This document shows positions 26,692 through 36,441 of a stretch of 64,000 nucleotides of DNA, one piece after another. Location: NCBI GenBank assembly GCA_964276025.1, contig CAXYDD010000002.1:124001-188000 (forward strand), read 5' to 3'. Position 1 is the first letter of the stretch, and every line of letters begins with the position of its first letter. The position numbers and the translations under genes are program-made. The stretch is from Porticoccus sp964276025 (GTDB lineage Bacteria; Pseudomonadota; Gammaproteobacteria; Pseudomonadales; Porticoccaceae). Under the pieces are notes generated by a model, which was not told the origin of the DNA, ran no database searches, and saw only the letters and a list, made by a program, of their open reading frames with translations.

Positions 26692-27330
26692 ATGGATTTC
26701 GATAAAAAAAAATCATTTCAGCTACCAGATGATGCCTTTGGGCGTATAGATGAAGAGGCTGATGAAAAATTTTATAAAATACCCAGATTTGTTGCCCACA
26801 TAGATTTTGGCGCAATCGATGCTGTCACAGATCTCTACCGAGAATATCTCCCAAAAACTGGCCATGTCTTAGATCTTATGAGTAGTTTTTTTTCACATTT
26901 TCCAGATGAAAATACATATAGCTCTATAACTGGTTTAGGTATGAATGAAAGGGAAATGTTTCACAATAAACAGCTAGATGAATGGACTGTTCATAACTTA
27001 AATACTAACCCTCTTCTGCCTTTTGAGGACAACCAGTTTGACGCAGGGGTAATTTGCGTTTCCATTGACTATTTAACTGACCCTTTGTCTGTTTTAAAAG
27101 ATATGGGAAGAGTTTTGAAAAAAGACGCGCCATTGATTATATCTTTTTCAAATAGATTTTTTGAGTCAAAGGCAACTTCTGTGTGGCTTCAGCTAGACGA
27201 AGAGCAGCGCGCCTATTTAGTCAAATCATTTCTGGTCGATACCAAACGCTTTAAAGATATAAAGCTCATTGACTGTTCTCCAGAATTTGGTGATCCGCTA
27301 TATGCTGCTACTGCTAAAAACATAGCCTAG
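26692..27330 (+). CDS. class I SAM-dependent methyltransferase of unknown substrate
   Basis: A 212-residue soluble protein with a methyltransferase-11-like fold. Motif I is VLDLMSSFFSHFP (59-71), where the usual glycine-rich E/DxGxGxG loop is replaced by DLMSS. Motif II-like TGLGMNEREM and motif IV-like FDAGVICVSIDYLTDP, then VLKDMGRVLKKDAPLIISFSNR, are present. I know this DLMSS-type sequence as an uncharacterised methyltransferase family; the substrate is unknown. It is divergent from ilvD and convergent with degQ, with no clear ribosome-binding site before the ATG. Confidence 0.8.
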   Translation: MDFDKKKSFQLPDDAFGRIDEEADEKFYKIPRFVAHIDFGAIDAVTDLYREYLPKTGHVLDLMSSFFSHFPDENTYSSITGLGMNEREMFHNKQLDEWTVHNLNTNPLLPFEDNQFDAGVICVSIDYLTDPLSVLKDMGRVLKKDAPLIISFSNRFFESKATSVWLQLDEEQRAYLVKSFLVDTKRFKDIKLIDCSPEFGDPLYAATAKNIA

Positions 27331-27342
27331 AGGTTTTTAGCA
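27312..27342. terminator. 10-bp hairpin at convergent methyltransferase/degQ 3' ends
   Basis: TGCTAAAAAC (27312-27321) and GTTTTTAGCA (27333-27342) are exact complements with an 11-base loop that contains the methyltransferase stop. The A5/T5 tracts lie within the stem and no T-run follows on either strand, so it may serve both convergent genes as a weak terminator. Confidence 0.4.
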
Positions 27343-27352
27343 TCAAGCTTTA

Positions 27353-28717
27353 CTAACGAACAACTAAATACATTGGCCGACCATTTCGACTAATTTGAAG
27401 CAGTATTGATCTTTCACTCAACTTTATTGCATCGTAGAAGTCACTTAAATCTTGGACCCTTTTTCTATTAACCCCAACTATGAGGTCTCCAGGTCTCAAT
27501 CCAGTATAGGCAGCTGGTGAATTGGGCTGCAAATCTGCAACAACTAGACCACTACCTTTGGAGCTCTTTTCTAGGGTAATACCCTCAAGAAGAGGAGGTA
27601 TTTTTCCATCAACAAAAGAAGTTTGTTGCTCTCCAACCCCTACTGTTACTTTTTTTGTTTTGCCTTCACGAATTAAACTAACTTTTACTTTATCACCTAT
27701 TTCTTTAATTCCAATTTGGCTTCTTAATTGACCGCCTGAACTAGTGGGTCTTCCATCAATAGCGGTTATTATATCACCAGCTTTTAAACCAGCTTCTTCT
27801 GCTTTTGAGCTCTCAGCTACACCAGTTACTAAGACGCCTTGCTGTCCATTTTTTAAGGAAAATGCCTGACGTAACTCCGGTGTAATATCCTGTATAGAAA
27901 TTCCAAGTTGACCTCTTTTGACCTCGCCTGTTTCAAGAATTTGATCCATGCTAGCTTTAGCCATATTTACAGGTATCGCAAAACCAATACCTACATTTCC
28001 ACCTGAGGGTGCAATAATTGCTGTATTAATGCCTATTAGATAGCCGTTTAAACTAACTAGTGCACCTCCAGAATTTCCAGGATTGATTGATGCATCAGTT
28101 TGAATAAAGTTCTCGTAACCCTCTATTCCAAGACCTGTTCGACCTAAAGCACTGACTATACCTGTCGTAACTGTTTGGCCTAGACCAAACGGATTTCCTA
28201 TAGCTACAACAAAATCCCCTACATCTAATTTATTAGAGTCACCAAACTTAACCTCAGATAAGTTTTTTGCATCTACTTTTAATATAGCAATATCAAGTTC
28301 GGGATCAACACCTTTGATTTCAGCTGTAAATTCTCGACCATCAACTAAAGACACTCGAACTTCATCAGAACTCTTAATTACGTGATAATTAGTCATAATT
28401 ATCCCATCTGCAGCATCGACGATTACACCTGAACCTGCGCTTTGTCTTCTTTTTCGGGGCTTTTGTATCTCAGGCATATTTCGACCACGTTGGTTAAAAA
28501 ATTTCCTAAAGAAGGGATCATTCATTAAAGGATTTTGTGCCTGGTTATTTGTTGAAAAAGTGGCGATATTTACTACTGCAGGATTTACCTTTTTTAGCAT
28601 TGAAGAGAGAGATGGGAGCTTATTTCCAGAACCATCCGACAAAGGAAGTGCGCCGTATGTTTCTAAAGAAAAACTACAAATACAAAGCAAAAAAACTAAG
28701 TTCTTAAGTAATGACAT
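27353..28717 (-). CDS. degQ: periplasmic serine protease DegQ/DegP (HtrA family)
   Basis: HtrA proteases degrade or hold misfolded proteins in the periplasm. The ATG at 28717, five bases after GGGAGC, gives 454 residues with an N-terminal signal peptide (LVFLLCICSF, cleavage probably near residue 22). The trypsin-like triad is H112 (TNYHVI), D142 (ELDIAIL) and S216 (NPGNSGGAL), followed by two PDZ domains (VLVTGVAESSKAEEAGLKAGDII and SGLVVADLQPNSPAAYTGLRPGDLIVG). The assignment to DegQ rather than DegP or MucD is by overall form only. Confidence 0.92.
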   Translation of the reverse strand: MSLLKNLVFLLCICSFSLETYGALPLSDGSGNKLPSLSSMLKKVNPAVVNIATFSTNNQAQNPLMNDPFFRKFFNQRGRNMPEIQKPRKRRQSAGSGVIVDAADGIIMTNYHVIKSSDEVRVSLVDGREFTAEIKGVDPELDIAILKVDAKNLSEVKFGDSNKLDVGDFVVAIGNPFGLGQTVTTGIVSALGRTGLGIEGYENFIQTDASINPGNSGGALVSLNGYLIGINTAIIAPSGGNVGIGFAIPVNMAKASMDQILETGEVKRGQLGISIQDITPELRQAFSLKNGQQGVLVTGVAESSKAEEAGLKAGDIITAIDGRPTSSGGQLRSQIGIKEIGDKVKVSLIREGKTKKVTVGVGEQQTSFVDGKIPPLLEGITLEKSSKGSGLVVADLQPNSPAAYTGLRPGDLIVGVNRKRVQDLSDFYDAIKLSERSILLQISRNGRPMYLVVR

Positions 28718-28856
28718 TACTGCTCCCAAAATTTAGTTAACGAGAATTTATACCTATTCATATAATTAGTTATTCTATATAAATATTAAAGACAAAACTA
28801 AATTTTTACTGAAAAACCTTGTAAAATGCAACTATTATTTCAATTGAAGGGAACTT

Positions 28857-29873
28857 ATGAAAGCTGCAATGCTAAAAGATACAAATGGACCAAATTGTTT
28901 AGAAATAAAAGATATAAAAATACCCGAGCCTTTATCAGGGGAAGTGCGGGTAAAAATAGTGGCTTCAGCTCTAAATAGAAGAGACTACTGGATTACAAGA
29001 GGGGGATACCCAGGTACTAAAACTCCATGTATCGCTGGTTCTGATGGAGCTGGTGTTATTGACAAGGTTGGTGATGGAGTAAGCCCCGATATGATTGGAA
29101 AAGAAGTAATGCTATATCCAGCTAGGGAATGGGGAGAAAGTGAAATTTATTATGGACCAAATTTTCGAGTGCTCGGAATGCCAGATCAAGGCACCTTTGC
29201 AGAATATATTTGCAGCTCTGCAAAAGATGTTTATGCCAAGCCAGAATATCTGAGTTGGGAGCAAGCTGCTGCTGTTCCACTAGCTGGACTTACTGCTTGG
29301 CGAGCAGTAGTTACGCAAGCTGAAGTATGTAAAGGCCAAAAAGTTTTAGTAACTGGTGCAGGGGGTGGGGTATCTACTTTTGTTATGCTCTGGTGTTTGC
29401 ATCTAGGGGCTAAAGTTTATGTCAGTAGTAGTAGTAGAGAAAAAATTCATGATGCTAAAAAACTTGGTGTAACTGCAGGTGAAAATTACAATATTGAGGG
29501 TTGCTATAAAAAATTATTTGAGCAATCAGGTGGTTTTGACGTTGTTATAGATAGCGCTGCAGGTAATTTATTTAATGAAGCACTCGATACTCTTTTGCCA
29601 GGAGGTCGTTATGTATTCTTCGGGTCCACGGCAGGTCGACCACCTGAAGGGCTTCCAATGGGGAAAGTATTTTTTAATCATATACGTATCCAAGGTACAA
29701 CTATGGGTAGTAATGCTGAGTTCAGTGAAATGTTGAATTTTTTGAGGAAATATGAAATAAAACCGATAATTGATTCTATATACCCTCTATCGGATATTAT
29801 TCAAGCTCATACTCAAATGGAAGTATTTGGACATACGGGTAAAATTATTCTTCTAAATAGTTTTACTGATTGA
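28857..29873 (+). CDS. MDR-family zinc-type alcohol dehydrogenase / quinone oxidoreductase
   Basis: A 338-residue medium-chain dehydrogenase/reductase. The N-terminal GroES-like domain has NRRDYWITRGGYPG and GSDGAGVI; the Rossmann domain has GAGGGV (167-172) and FDVVIDSAAG. The catalytic-zinc ligands of true alcohol dehydrogenases are not evident, so a zinc-free NAD(P)H-dependent enone or quinone reductase is more likely; the substrate is unknown. A GAAGGGAAC sequence precedes the ATG. It stands ahead of xseB-ispA-dxs on the same strand but 60 bases apart. Confidence 0.85.
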   Translation: MKAAMLKDTNGPNCLEIKDIKIPEPLSGEVRVKIVASALNRRDYWITRGGYPGTKTPCIAGSDGAGVIDKVGDGVSPDMIGKEVMLYPAREWGESEIYYGPNFRVLGMPDQGTFAEYICSSAKDVYAKPEYLSWEQAAAVPLAGLTAWRAVVTQAEVCKGQKVLVTGAGGGVSTFVMLWCLHLGAKVYVSSSSREKIHDAKKLGVTAGENYNIEGCYKKLFEQSGGFDVVIDSAAGNLFNEALDTLLPGGRYVFFGSTAGRPPEGLPMGKVFFNHIRIQGTTMGSNAEFSEMLNFLRKYEIKPIIDSIYPLSDIIQAHTQMEVFGHTGKIILLNSFTD

Positions 29874-29933
29874 TATTTGACCAAACGAGATTCCTCAGCT
29901 AATGTTAAATATTAAATGAAGGAGAGCGTAAAA

Positions 29934-30167
29934 TTGACAGAATCGAATAAAACTATTGATTTTGAGAAAAAAATAAATGCACTTGAAAAAATAGTAGATG
30001 ATATGGAGAAGGGTTCTTTGAGTCTTGAAGATTCTCTCAAATTTTTTGAGGATGGAATTAAAATTACGCGTGAATGTCAGCAAGCCCTAAAAAATGCTGA
30101 GCTCAAAGTTGAGACATTAACTGCGGGAACAAGTGCTTTCGAAAAATCTGAAGCCGATAAAACTTAA
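29934..30167 (+). CDS. xseB: exodeoxyribonuclease VII small subunit
   Basis: XseB is the small subunit of exonuclease VII, which degrades single-stranded DNA from both ends; the large subunit is not in this window. I choose TTG 29934, nine bases after AAGGAG; the in-frame ATG at 29916 precedes that site and would bury it inside the coding region. The 77-residue product has the family pattern FEKKINALEKIVDDMEKGSLSLEDSL and FEDGIKITRECQQAL, two helices that dimerise. Its stop overlaps the ispA start (TAATG), giving the standard xseB-ispA-dxs operon. Confidence 0.94.
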   Translation: MTESNKTIDFEKKINALEKIVDDMEKGSLSLEDSLKFFEDGIKITRECQQALKNAELKVETLTAGTSAFEKSEADKT

Positions 30168-31060
30168 TGGAAAACGAAAATTTTGCCGATTTCTTAAAGC
30201 ATAGCCAACAAAGAGTTAACAGCAAGTTAACTTGTGTTCTCAATGAAAAAAATGATGGCCATAACCAACTAAATGAAGCTATTATTTACAGCGTTTTAAA
30301 TGGCGGTAAACGCTTGCGACCTACATTAACTTATGCGGCAGCCGAAGCTTTAGGTGGGTTGACGGAAGATACCGACTTTGTAGCTATGGCAGTTGAATTA
30401 ATTCATGCTTATTCATTAATACATGATGACTTGCCATCGATGGATGATGACAGCTTAAGAAGAAACCAGCCAACATGTCATATTATTTTTGGGGAAGCTC
30501 TTGCGATTCTTGCCGGGGATGCCTTGCAAGCATTAGCTTTTATTCAGCTTACAAAGCTTAGTAAGGTTCCTCCAGAGGTCTCTCTAAAGCTGATAAGTTC
30601 TCTAGCAAATGCAGCTGGACCTGACGGTATGGTTAAGGGTCAAGCAATAGATATAAATTCAGTTAATCAACTATTGACACTAGAAGAATTGGAGCTGATG
30701 CACCATAAAAAAACTGGTGCATTAATTCATGCAAGTATAATTATGGGGGCTCTTTCTACAGGAAAAGCAACTCAATTACAGCTAGATGCACTAAGAGATT
30801 ATGGCGTATTTATTGGCCTAGCATTTCAGGTCCAAGATGATATTCTTGATGTTTCAGGTGACACTAAAACAATTGGAAAAGAAGCAGGCTCAGATCAAGC
30901 CCTAAATAAAGCTACATATGTTAAACTACTTGGTCTGGAAGGCGCTAGAAAAAAAGCGCTGCAGCTCCATGAATCAGCAATAGCTGCGCTTGAAATTTTT
31001 GATAATAAAGCACAACAATTAAGAGCAATTGCTGATTATATTATTAGTAGAAAATTCTAG
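30167..31060 (+). CDS. ispA: (2E,6E)-farnesyl diphosphate synthase
   Basis: IspA joins isopentenyl diphosphate to dimethylallyl and geranyl diphosphate to make farnesyl diphosphate, the precursor of undecaprenyl carriers and quinones. The 297-residue all-helical enzyme has NGGKRLRP (45-52), the first aspartate-rich motif DDLPSMDDD (87-95) and the second, QDDILD (223-228). It is translationally coupled to xseB and lies 106 bases before dxs, which makes the first intermediate of the same pathway. Confidence 0.97.
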   Translation: MENENFADFLKHSQQRVNSKLTCVLNEKNDGHNQLNEAIIYSVLNGGKRLRPTLTYAAAEALGGLTEDTDFVAMAVELIHAYSLIHDDLPSMDDDSLRRNQPTCHIIFGEALAILAGDALQALAFIQLTKLSKVPPEVSLKLISSLANAAGPDGMVKGQAIDINSVNQLLTLEELELMHHKKTGALIHASIIMGALSTGKATQLQLDALRDYGVFIGLAFQVQDDILDVSGDTKTIGKEAGSDQALNKATYVKLLGLEGARKKALQLHESAIAALEIFDNKAQQLRAIADYIISRKF

Positions 31061-31166
31061 GCATCCGTTCTATTTTAAAATAATTATGTCGAATAAGAAG
31101 TTTATCTAAAATAAATTTACTAGAAATTTAGTGTAATATTATATTTTCACTGCGGACAAGAAATAG

Positions 31167-33071
31167 ATGACAAAAACCTTTGACAGAATACCCCATGAGA
31201 GACCAGAAACTCCTCTGCTGGATACTATAAATAATCCATCCGAAATGAGGAATCTTAGTTCAGAGCAATTGCTTATATTGGCAGATGAGTTGAGGGGTTA
31301 CCTGCTATTTAGTGTTGGGCAAAGTGGTGGTCATTTTGGTGCTGGACTTGGCGCTATTGAATTAACAATTGCTCTTCATTATATCTTTGACACACCAGAT
31401 GATAAGTTAGTTTGGGACGTTGGCCATCAAGCATACCCACATAAAATTTTGACTGGTAGAAGAGAAGAGATCACTACTATTCGACAAGCTGAAGGCCTGT
31501 CCCCTTTCCCTCATCGCAGAGAAAGTGAATATGATACCTTTGGTGTTGGCCACTCAAGCACCTCAATTAGTGCGGCGTTAGGCATGGCCCTTGCCTCAAA
31601 GCTAAAAAATAAGAATAGCAAAACTGTCGCAATTATTGGTGATGGAGCTATGACTGCAGGTATGGCTTTTGAGGCACTTAATCATACTGCTCACACTGAC
31701 GCTGATCTATTAGTTGTGCTAAATGATAACAATATGTCGATTTCACATAATGTAGGTGGTCTTGCTACATATTTTTCTAAACTCTGGTCTAGTCGTTTTT
31801 ATAACACAATACGTGAAGGTGGAAAAAAGGTACTTAAGGCAGTGCCTGCTGCTTCTGCATTTGTAAAAAAGACCGAGGTTCATCTTAAAGCGATGGTTGC
31901 ACCAGGAATTGTATTTGAAGAACTAGGCTTCAATTATATAGGACCTATAGATGGCCACGATTTACCCCTCCTTATAAAAACTTTAGGTAACCTAAAATCA
32001 CTTTCAAGCCCAATTCTACTTCATACTATTACACAGAAAGGTAGAGGCTTCGGTCCTGCAGAATCAGATCCTGTTGGCTACCATGCTTTAAATAAAATTG
32101 AATCAAGTATGGCTAAAGACGAACAATCAAAACCAATAAAACAAAATAAAAAGAAATATCAACAAATTTTTGGTGAATGGTTATGTGATATGGCAGATGA
32201 AGATTTATCTCTGGTAGCTATAACTCCAGCTATGTGTGAAGGGTCTGGTATGGTTGAGTTTTCTCAGCGCTATCCAGACCGTTTTTATGATGTTGCTATA
32301 GCAGAGCAACACGCTGTAACGCTCGCAGCTGGCTTAGCATGCGAAGGAATTAAACCTGTAGTTGCTATTTATTCTACCTTTTTACAACGAGCCTATGATC
32401 AGCTCATTCATGATGTAGCTCTTCAAGACTTAAATGTATTATTTGCTATTGATAGAGCAGGGCTTGTTGGAGAAGATGGAGCAAGCCATGGAGGTAGTTT
32501 CGATATAACCTTTCTTAGATGTATTCCAAACCTCATTATCATGACACCGTCCGATGAAAATCAAACGCGCCAGATGCTCTATACTGGATTCGTTCATAAT
32601 GGCTGTGCTGCAGTGCGATATCCACGCGGAGTAGGTCCAGGAGCAGAGATACAAGAAACAATGACTGCTCTTAGTATAGGGAAAGGCGAAGTTATTCTAG
32701 AAGGAAAAGATATAGCAATATTAAATTTTGGCGCGCTACTAGAAACAGCTAAAGAGGTAGGCGCTGACCTTAATGCTACTGTTGTTGATATGCGCTTTGT
32801 TAAGCCATTAGATGAGGCTCTAATAAAAAAACTGTCCAAAGAAAATACCCTGTTTGTGACTATTGAGGATAACGCAATTGCTGGAGGAGCGGGTAGTGCT
32901 GTGGGTGAATATTTAGCCTTTTTGGAGACAAGGGTACATATACTACATATTGGCCATCCTGATAAATTTATTTCTCACGGGAGCAGAAAATATCAATTAA
33001 ATCAGGCTAGTTTGGATACAGAAAATGTTAAATTAGCTATCCAAAAAAAACTTGATGTAATCAACTGTTAA
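31167..33071 (+). CDS. dxs: 1-deoxy-D-xylulose-5-phosphate synthase
   Basis: Dxs condenses pyruvate with glyceraldehyde 3-phosphate using thiamine diphosphate, the entry step of the MEP isoprenoid pathway and of thiamine and pyridoxal synthesis. The 634-residue protein has H56 in SGGHFGAGLG, the TPP motif GDG (158-160) running to NDNN (186-189), the catalytic glutamate region IAEQHAVTLAAG, and the transketolase DRAGLVGEDGASHGG motif, then the C-terminal transketolase domain. Length is normal. It converges with dinG, 17 bases apart. Confidence 0.98.
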   Translation: MTKTFDRIPHERPETPLLDTINNPSEMRNLSSEQLLILADELRGYLLFSVGQSGGHFGAGLGAIELTIALHYIFDTPDDKLVWDVGHQAYPHKILTGRREEITTIRQAEGLSPFPHRRESEYDTFGVGHSSTSISAALGMALASKLKNKNSKTVAIIGDGAMTAGMAFEALNHTAHTDADLLVVLNDNNMSISHNVGGLATYFSKLWSSRFYNTIREGGKKVLKAVPAASAFVKKTEVHLKAMVAPGIVFEELGFNYIGPIDGHDLPLLIKTLGNLKSLSSPILLHTITQKGRGFGPAESDPVGYHALNKIESSMAKDEQSKPIKQNKKKYQQIFGEWLCDMADEDLSLVAITPAMCEGSGMVEFSQRYPDRFYDVAIAEQHAVTLAAGLACEGIKPVVAIYSTFLQRAYDQLIHDVALQDLNVLFAIDRAGLVGEDGASHGGSFDITFLRCIPNLIIMTPSDENQTRQMLYTGFVHNGCAAVRYPRGVGPGAEIQETMTALSIGKGEVILEGKDIAILNFGALLETAKEVGADLNATVVDMRFVKPLDEALIKKLSKENTLFVTIEDNAIAGGAGSAVGEYLAFLETRVHILHIGHPDKFISHGSRKYQLNQASLDTENVKLAIQKKLDVINC

Positions 33072-33088
33072 TTAAAAAAATTAATATA

Positions 33089-35251
33089 TCAAAATTTCCT
33101 GCTAAACGGAGGCAAGTCGGCCAAAAGTTTTTCGCCATAACGTTTAGTTAGAATTCGGCGATCTAAAATTGTAACCTTTCCAGTATCAGTTTCGCTTCTG
33201 ATGAGTCTTCCACATGCTTGATGTAATCTTATCGATGCCTCAGGTAACATTAGGTCCATAAAAGGGTTACCTCCCTGCTCTTCTATCCATTCAGACAATG
33301 TTGTATAAATAGGGTCATCTGGTACTGAAAAAGGTATCTTTGCAATGATTACATGTCGACAATAATCGCCGGGAAAATCCATACCTTCAGCAAAGCTTGC
33401 TAATCCAAAAATAATGCTACCGTTGTTCTTATCGATAGCTTGTTTATGCCGATAAACAATTTCTTGGTGGGTGAACTGCCCTTGAGTCAATATGCTCTTC
33501 TTAAATTCTCCGGAGAGTCCATCTAAAACTGATTCCATTTGTCTGCGAGAAGAAAATAAAACTAATGTTCCCTCGTTACAATCAATTAATTGAGGTAATT
33601 TTTTGATGAGAGCCTCTGTATGTGCTACAGAATCACTAGCATCAACGCCTATATCCGGAATTACGAGCGAACCTGCGCTCAAAAAATCAAAAGCGCCTTC
33701 CACTGCTTTGCAGTCTGAGTTCCCCAACAAACCAACATTTTTTTTAAAACTATTAAAACTTCCCAAAGTTCTTAATGTAGCTGAGGTGAGTATGGCAGAA
33801 TAACAATGTTTCCATAAATTAACCTGAAGTATACCTCCAGCATCTGTTGGTGAAGAAGACAGGCAGATATCTATATTTCCTAAATTCGACTCTTCAATTG
33901 ATAACCATCTAGCACTTGGTGATCTTTCATATTGTTTTATTATGGCATTGTTCTCAGCTTCTAGATCATAATGAGGGCTCTGTGAATAGCTTTGCCATAA
34001 TTGCTTAATTGATTCAGCTCTGCCCTGCCAGGCACCTACTTGTTGAAATAACTGCTCTAGATCCACCCTTGGAATAGGGAAGTATGGGTCGTCCATTACA
34101 TCAGTTAAATTTTCGGCTAACATCTTTGTGAGGTTAGAAAAAGTATTTAGCTCTTTTGAAATATTTTCAGATATTTCTCTAATCTCATCACCAGGGTCAC
34201 CGCGAGAAAAGCTACATAGTGATTTACCGGCATCATTTTTTTCAATATATTTTTCAAATACAGGGTAGCTTAACCCTATGAGTTTTTCGGATATATCTGC
34301 AGCATCACCTATTTTTTCGAAGTATTCTTGCACTGTTGGAGTATCTTTAAAAAGTAGACGCTTTACTGATATTTGTTTTTTTACTTGGCCTAGCCAGTTA
34401 GCTGAACTTTTTAGTCGACATTGACTTGAAAAATGATTAATTGCTGTCGAACTTATCTTATGAGCCTCGTCAAAGATATAAATTGTATCTTCTGGAGCTG
34501 GTAGTATAACTCCTCCACCTAAAGCTAAATCAGCCATTACTAAATCATGATTAGCAACAATACATTCAGATTTTTCTATATCATCTCTAGCTTTAAAAAA
34601 ACAACACTTAGCAATATGTCGACACTTTCGACCTGCACACTGGCTTCGATTTACCGTCAATGGTCTCCAGTCTGTATCCTCTATAATATCTGACCAGCTA
34701 TCTCTATCACCTCGCCAAGCACCATCATTAATGGATTTGTCCATTGCATGATATTTTTTGATTATGCTTTCTGAAGGGTTGAAATTAGTCTCATCATCAA
34801 ATAAAAATACTCCACTCTCTTTTGCTTTAGCTACATCTAGATATTGCTCTAACCTCAAAGGACAAAGATATCGACCACGACCTTTTACAAGGCTCACACT
34901 GTAATCCCAATCTGCACTTTTTAGTAACATGGGAATATCTTTATTAACCAGCTGTTCTTGTAGAGCAACTGTTCCTGTTGATATAACAACTTGCTTTCCC
35001 ATTAATCTTGCTAAAGGAAGTGTTGATAATAGATATGCAATAGTTTTACCGGTGCCTGTTCCAGCCTCGACTACACAAATACCATTATCAGAATTTCTCT
35101 GGCCTGATGTATCTTGCTTGATATCACCAACCGTATTAGCAACTAAAGAAATCATCTGCTTTTGCCCTAATCTTGGGCGCAAACTATTGTTTTTTAGAAA
35201 CTTTCTATATCCCTCTTGGATCTTTTTTTGTGTCTTTATCTCTAGAGTCAT
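33089..35251 (-). CDS. dinG: ATP-dependent DNA helicase DinG
   Basis: DinG is an XPD-like 5'-3' superfamily 2 helicase that unwinds R-loops and damaged structures. The 720-residue chain has Walker A EAGTGTGKT (62-70), the Fe-S cluster cysteines C130 (GRYLCP), C205, C210 and C216, the DEAH box (261-264), the motif V-like FGLASFAEGMDFPG and motif VI QACGRLIRS, and the DinG-type ending LTKRYGEKLLADLPPF. Length and ending favour DinG over its shorter relative YoaA. Its ATG overlaps the stop of the upstream acyltransferase by four bases. Confidence 0.94.
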   Translation of the reverse strand: MTLEIKTQKKIQEGYRKFLKNNSLRPRLGQKQMISLVANTVGDIKQDTSGQRNSDNGICVVEAGTGTGKTIAYLLSTLPLARLMGKQVVISTGTVALQEQLVNKDIPMLLKSADWDYSVSLVKGRGRYLCPLRLEQYLDVAKAKESGVFLFDDETNFNPSESIIKKYHAMDKSINDGAWRGDRDSWSDIIEDTDWRPLTVNRSQCAGRKCRHIAKCCFFKARDDIEKSECIVANHDLVMADLALGGGVILPAPEDTIYIFDEAHKISSTAINHFSSQCRLKSSANWLGQVKKQISVKRLLFKDTPTVQEYFEKIGDAADISEKLIGLSYPVFEKYIEKNDAGKSLCSFSRGDPGDEIREISENISKELNTFSNLTKMLAENLTDVMDDPYFPIPRVDLEQLFQQVGAWQGRAESIKQLWQSYSQSPHYDLEAENNAIIKQYERSPSARWLSIEESNLGNIDICLSSSPTDAGGILQVNLWKHCYSAILTSATLRTLGSFNSFKKNVGLLGNSDCKAVEGAFDFLSAGSLVIPDIGVDASDSVAHTEALIKKLPQLIDCNEGTLVLFSSRRQMESVLDGLSGEFKKSILTQGQFTHQEIVYRHKQAIDKNNGSIIFGLASFAEGMDFPGDYCRHVIIAKIPFSVPDDPIYTTLSEWIEEQGGNPFMDLMLPEASIRLHQACGRLIRSETDTGKVTILDRRILTKRYGEKLLADLPPFSRKF

Positions 35252-36393
35252 TGCTTTTGATTAATATTTTGTAATATTGGATTAGCGTACATCTCAAGAA
35301 TAATTTTTTGGCAAACAGGATCGAGGGCTTCTATTCTGTTATTAAACTCATCAGTTATTTTGGGCCAATCACACTGAAGCTTAGCTGCCATTGCTTCTGT
35401 TATATTGGTAGGTTTATGAAGCTTATGGTAAGCCAACAAATTGGTGGCGTGTGGTTTATAGTTTTTGATAATTTGATAATCAATTGAACGTGCAGCCTCA
35501 TCGGCAGAGATAAAGTCTGTTTTCAGAGGGTTCCCGAAGGCTACGTGCACTGCGCCTTTTCGCCCAACTATGCCTTTATAAATACTAAAGAAATCTTCAT
35601 CTTCGTTTTTTTCATAAGAGCCTGTTTTATATTTTTCAGCGAGCTCCTTGCTCTTATTAATATCAAGAGGATCAAATTCATACGAAATAGATACTGGCAC
35701 AATATTAAGCTCGCTCAATGCAGCACCAAAGGTTTGAGATTTTTCTTTGCTCAGGGTTAACATTTTCAGTAGAGCTGGTTCCGTTCTATCTAATCCATTC
35801 TTTGCTCGTCCTTCACGTTGGGCTATCCAAACTGAAGACTTATCCTCAATCAAAGAATATCGAATATAACGAGATAGCTTAGTAAAAGCTGTCAACTTTT
35901 CTCGTCGCCCTTTTACAGACCTCTTTACAACGAAACTTTTATTTACACGAGCCAAATCAGATATAAATTCTTTTTTAAGCAGATTGTCGCCTATAGCTAT
36001 TCTTACAGTATCCCTGCCATCATCAATTAGAGCTACATTTAAGAAAGCTGGATCCATCGCTATATCCCTATGATTACTAATAAAAAGGTAGGGCGTTTTT
36101 CGCTCTAATTTTTCAAGACCGCTAACAGTCAAAAAGCTATCAGTTTCTATCAGTAGCTTTCCAAAGCTTACTCTTATAGCCTCATGAAGATCGTTTACCT
36201 TTTTCATTTTTGAAAATGCAGAACGCAATGTATAGGAAATAATGGGTCTAACTAGCCAAGGCAACCAGCGATTTAATCTCGGGTACTTAATAGACAACAA
36301 TATATCTATAAATTCTGAATTGTTAGAGAGCCTAGCTAAAACAGTAGTCACCTCACTGTCGGAATAAGGTCTGATATCATCAAATTCATTCAT
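35248..36393 (-). CDS. 1-acyl-glycerol-3-phosphate acyltransferase-like protein
   Basis: A 381-residue protein with a PlsC-type acyltransferase core, expected at the inner membrane in phospholipid synthesis. The motif is ISNHRDIAMDPAF with H108 and D114, five residues between them instead of the usual four (HX4D). WIAQREGRAKNG is the second motif and IVPVSISYEFDP the third. The N-terminus carries a hydrophobic, arginine-anchored stretch but no clear membrane helix. I start at ATG 36393; a TTG two codons upstream is possible. It is coupled to dinG by a four-base ATGA overlap. The acyl acceptor is not known. Confidence 0.8.
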   Translation of the reverse strand: MNEFDDIRPYSDSEVTTVLARLSNNSEFIDILLSIKYPRLNRWLPWLVRPIISYTLRSAFSKMKKVNDLHEAIRVSFGKLLIETDSFLTVSGLEKLERKTPYLFISNHRDIAMDPAFLNVALIDDGRDTVRIAIGDNLLKKEFISDLARVNKSFVVKRSVKGRREKLTAFTKLSRYIRYSLIEDKSSVWIAQREGRAKNGLDRTEPALLKMLTLSKEKSQTFGAALSELNIVPVSISYEFDPLDINKSKELAEKYKTGSYEKNEDEDFFSIYKGIVGRKGAVHVAFGNPLKTDFISADEAARSIDYQIIKNYKPHATNLLAYHKLHKPTNITEAMAAKLQCDWPKITDEFNNRIEALDPVCQKIILEMYANPILQNINQKQ

Positions 36394-36441
36394 AATCAAA
36401 ATGGCTTTTTTATTTATATAGATGGAATTTTTCTAAACAAG

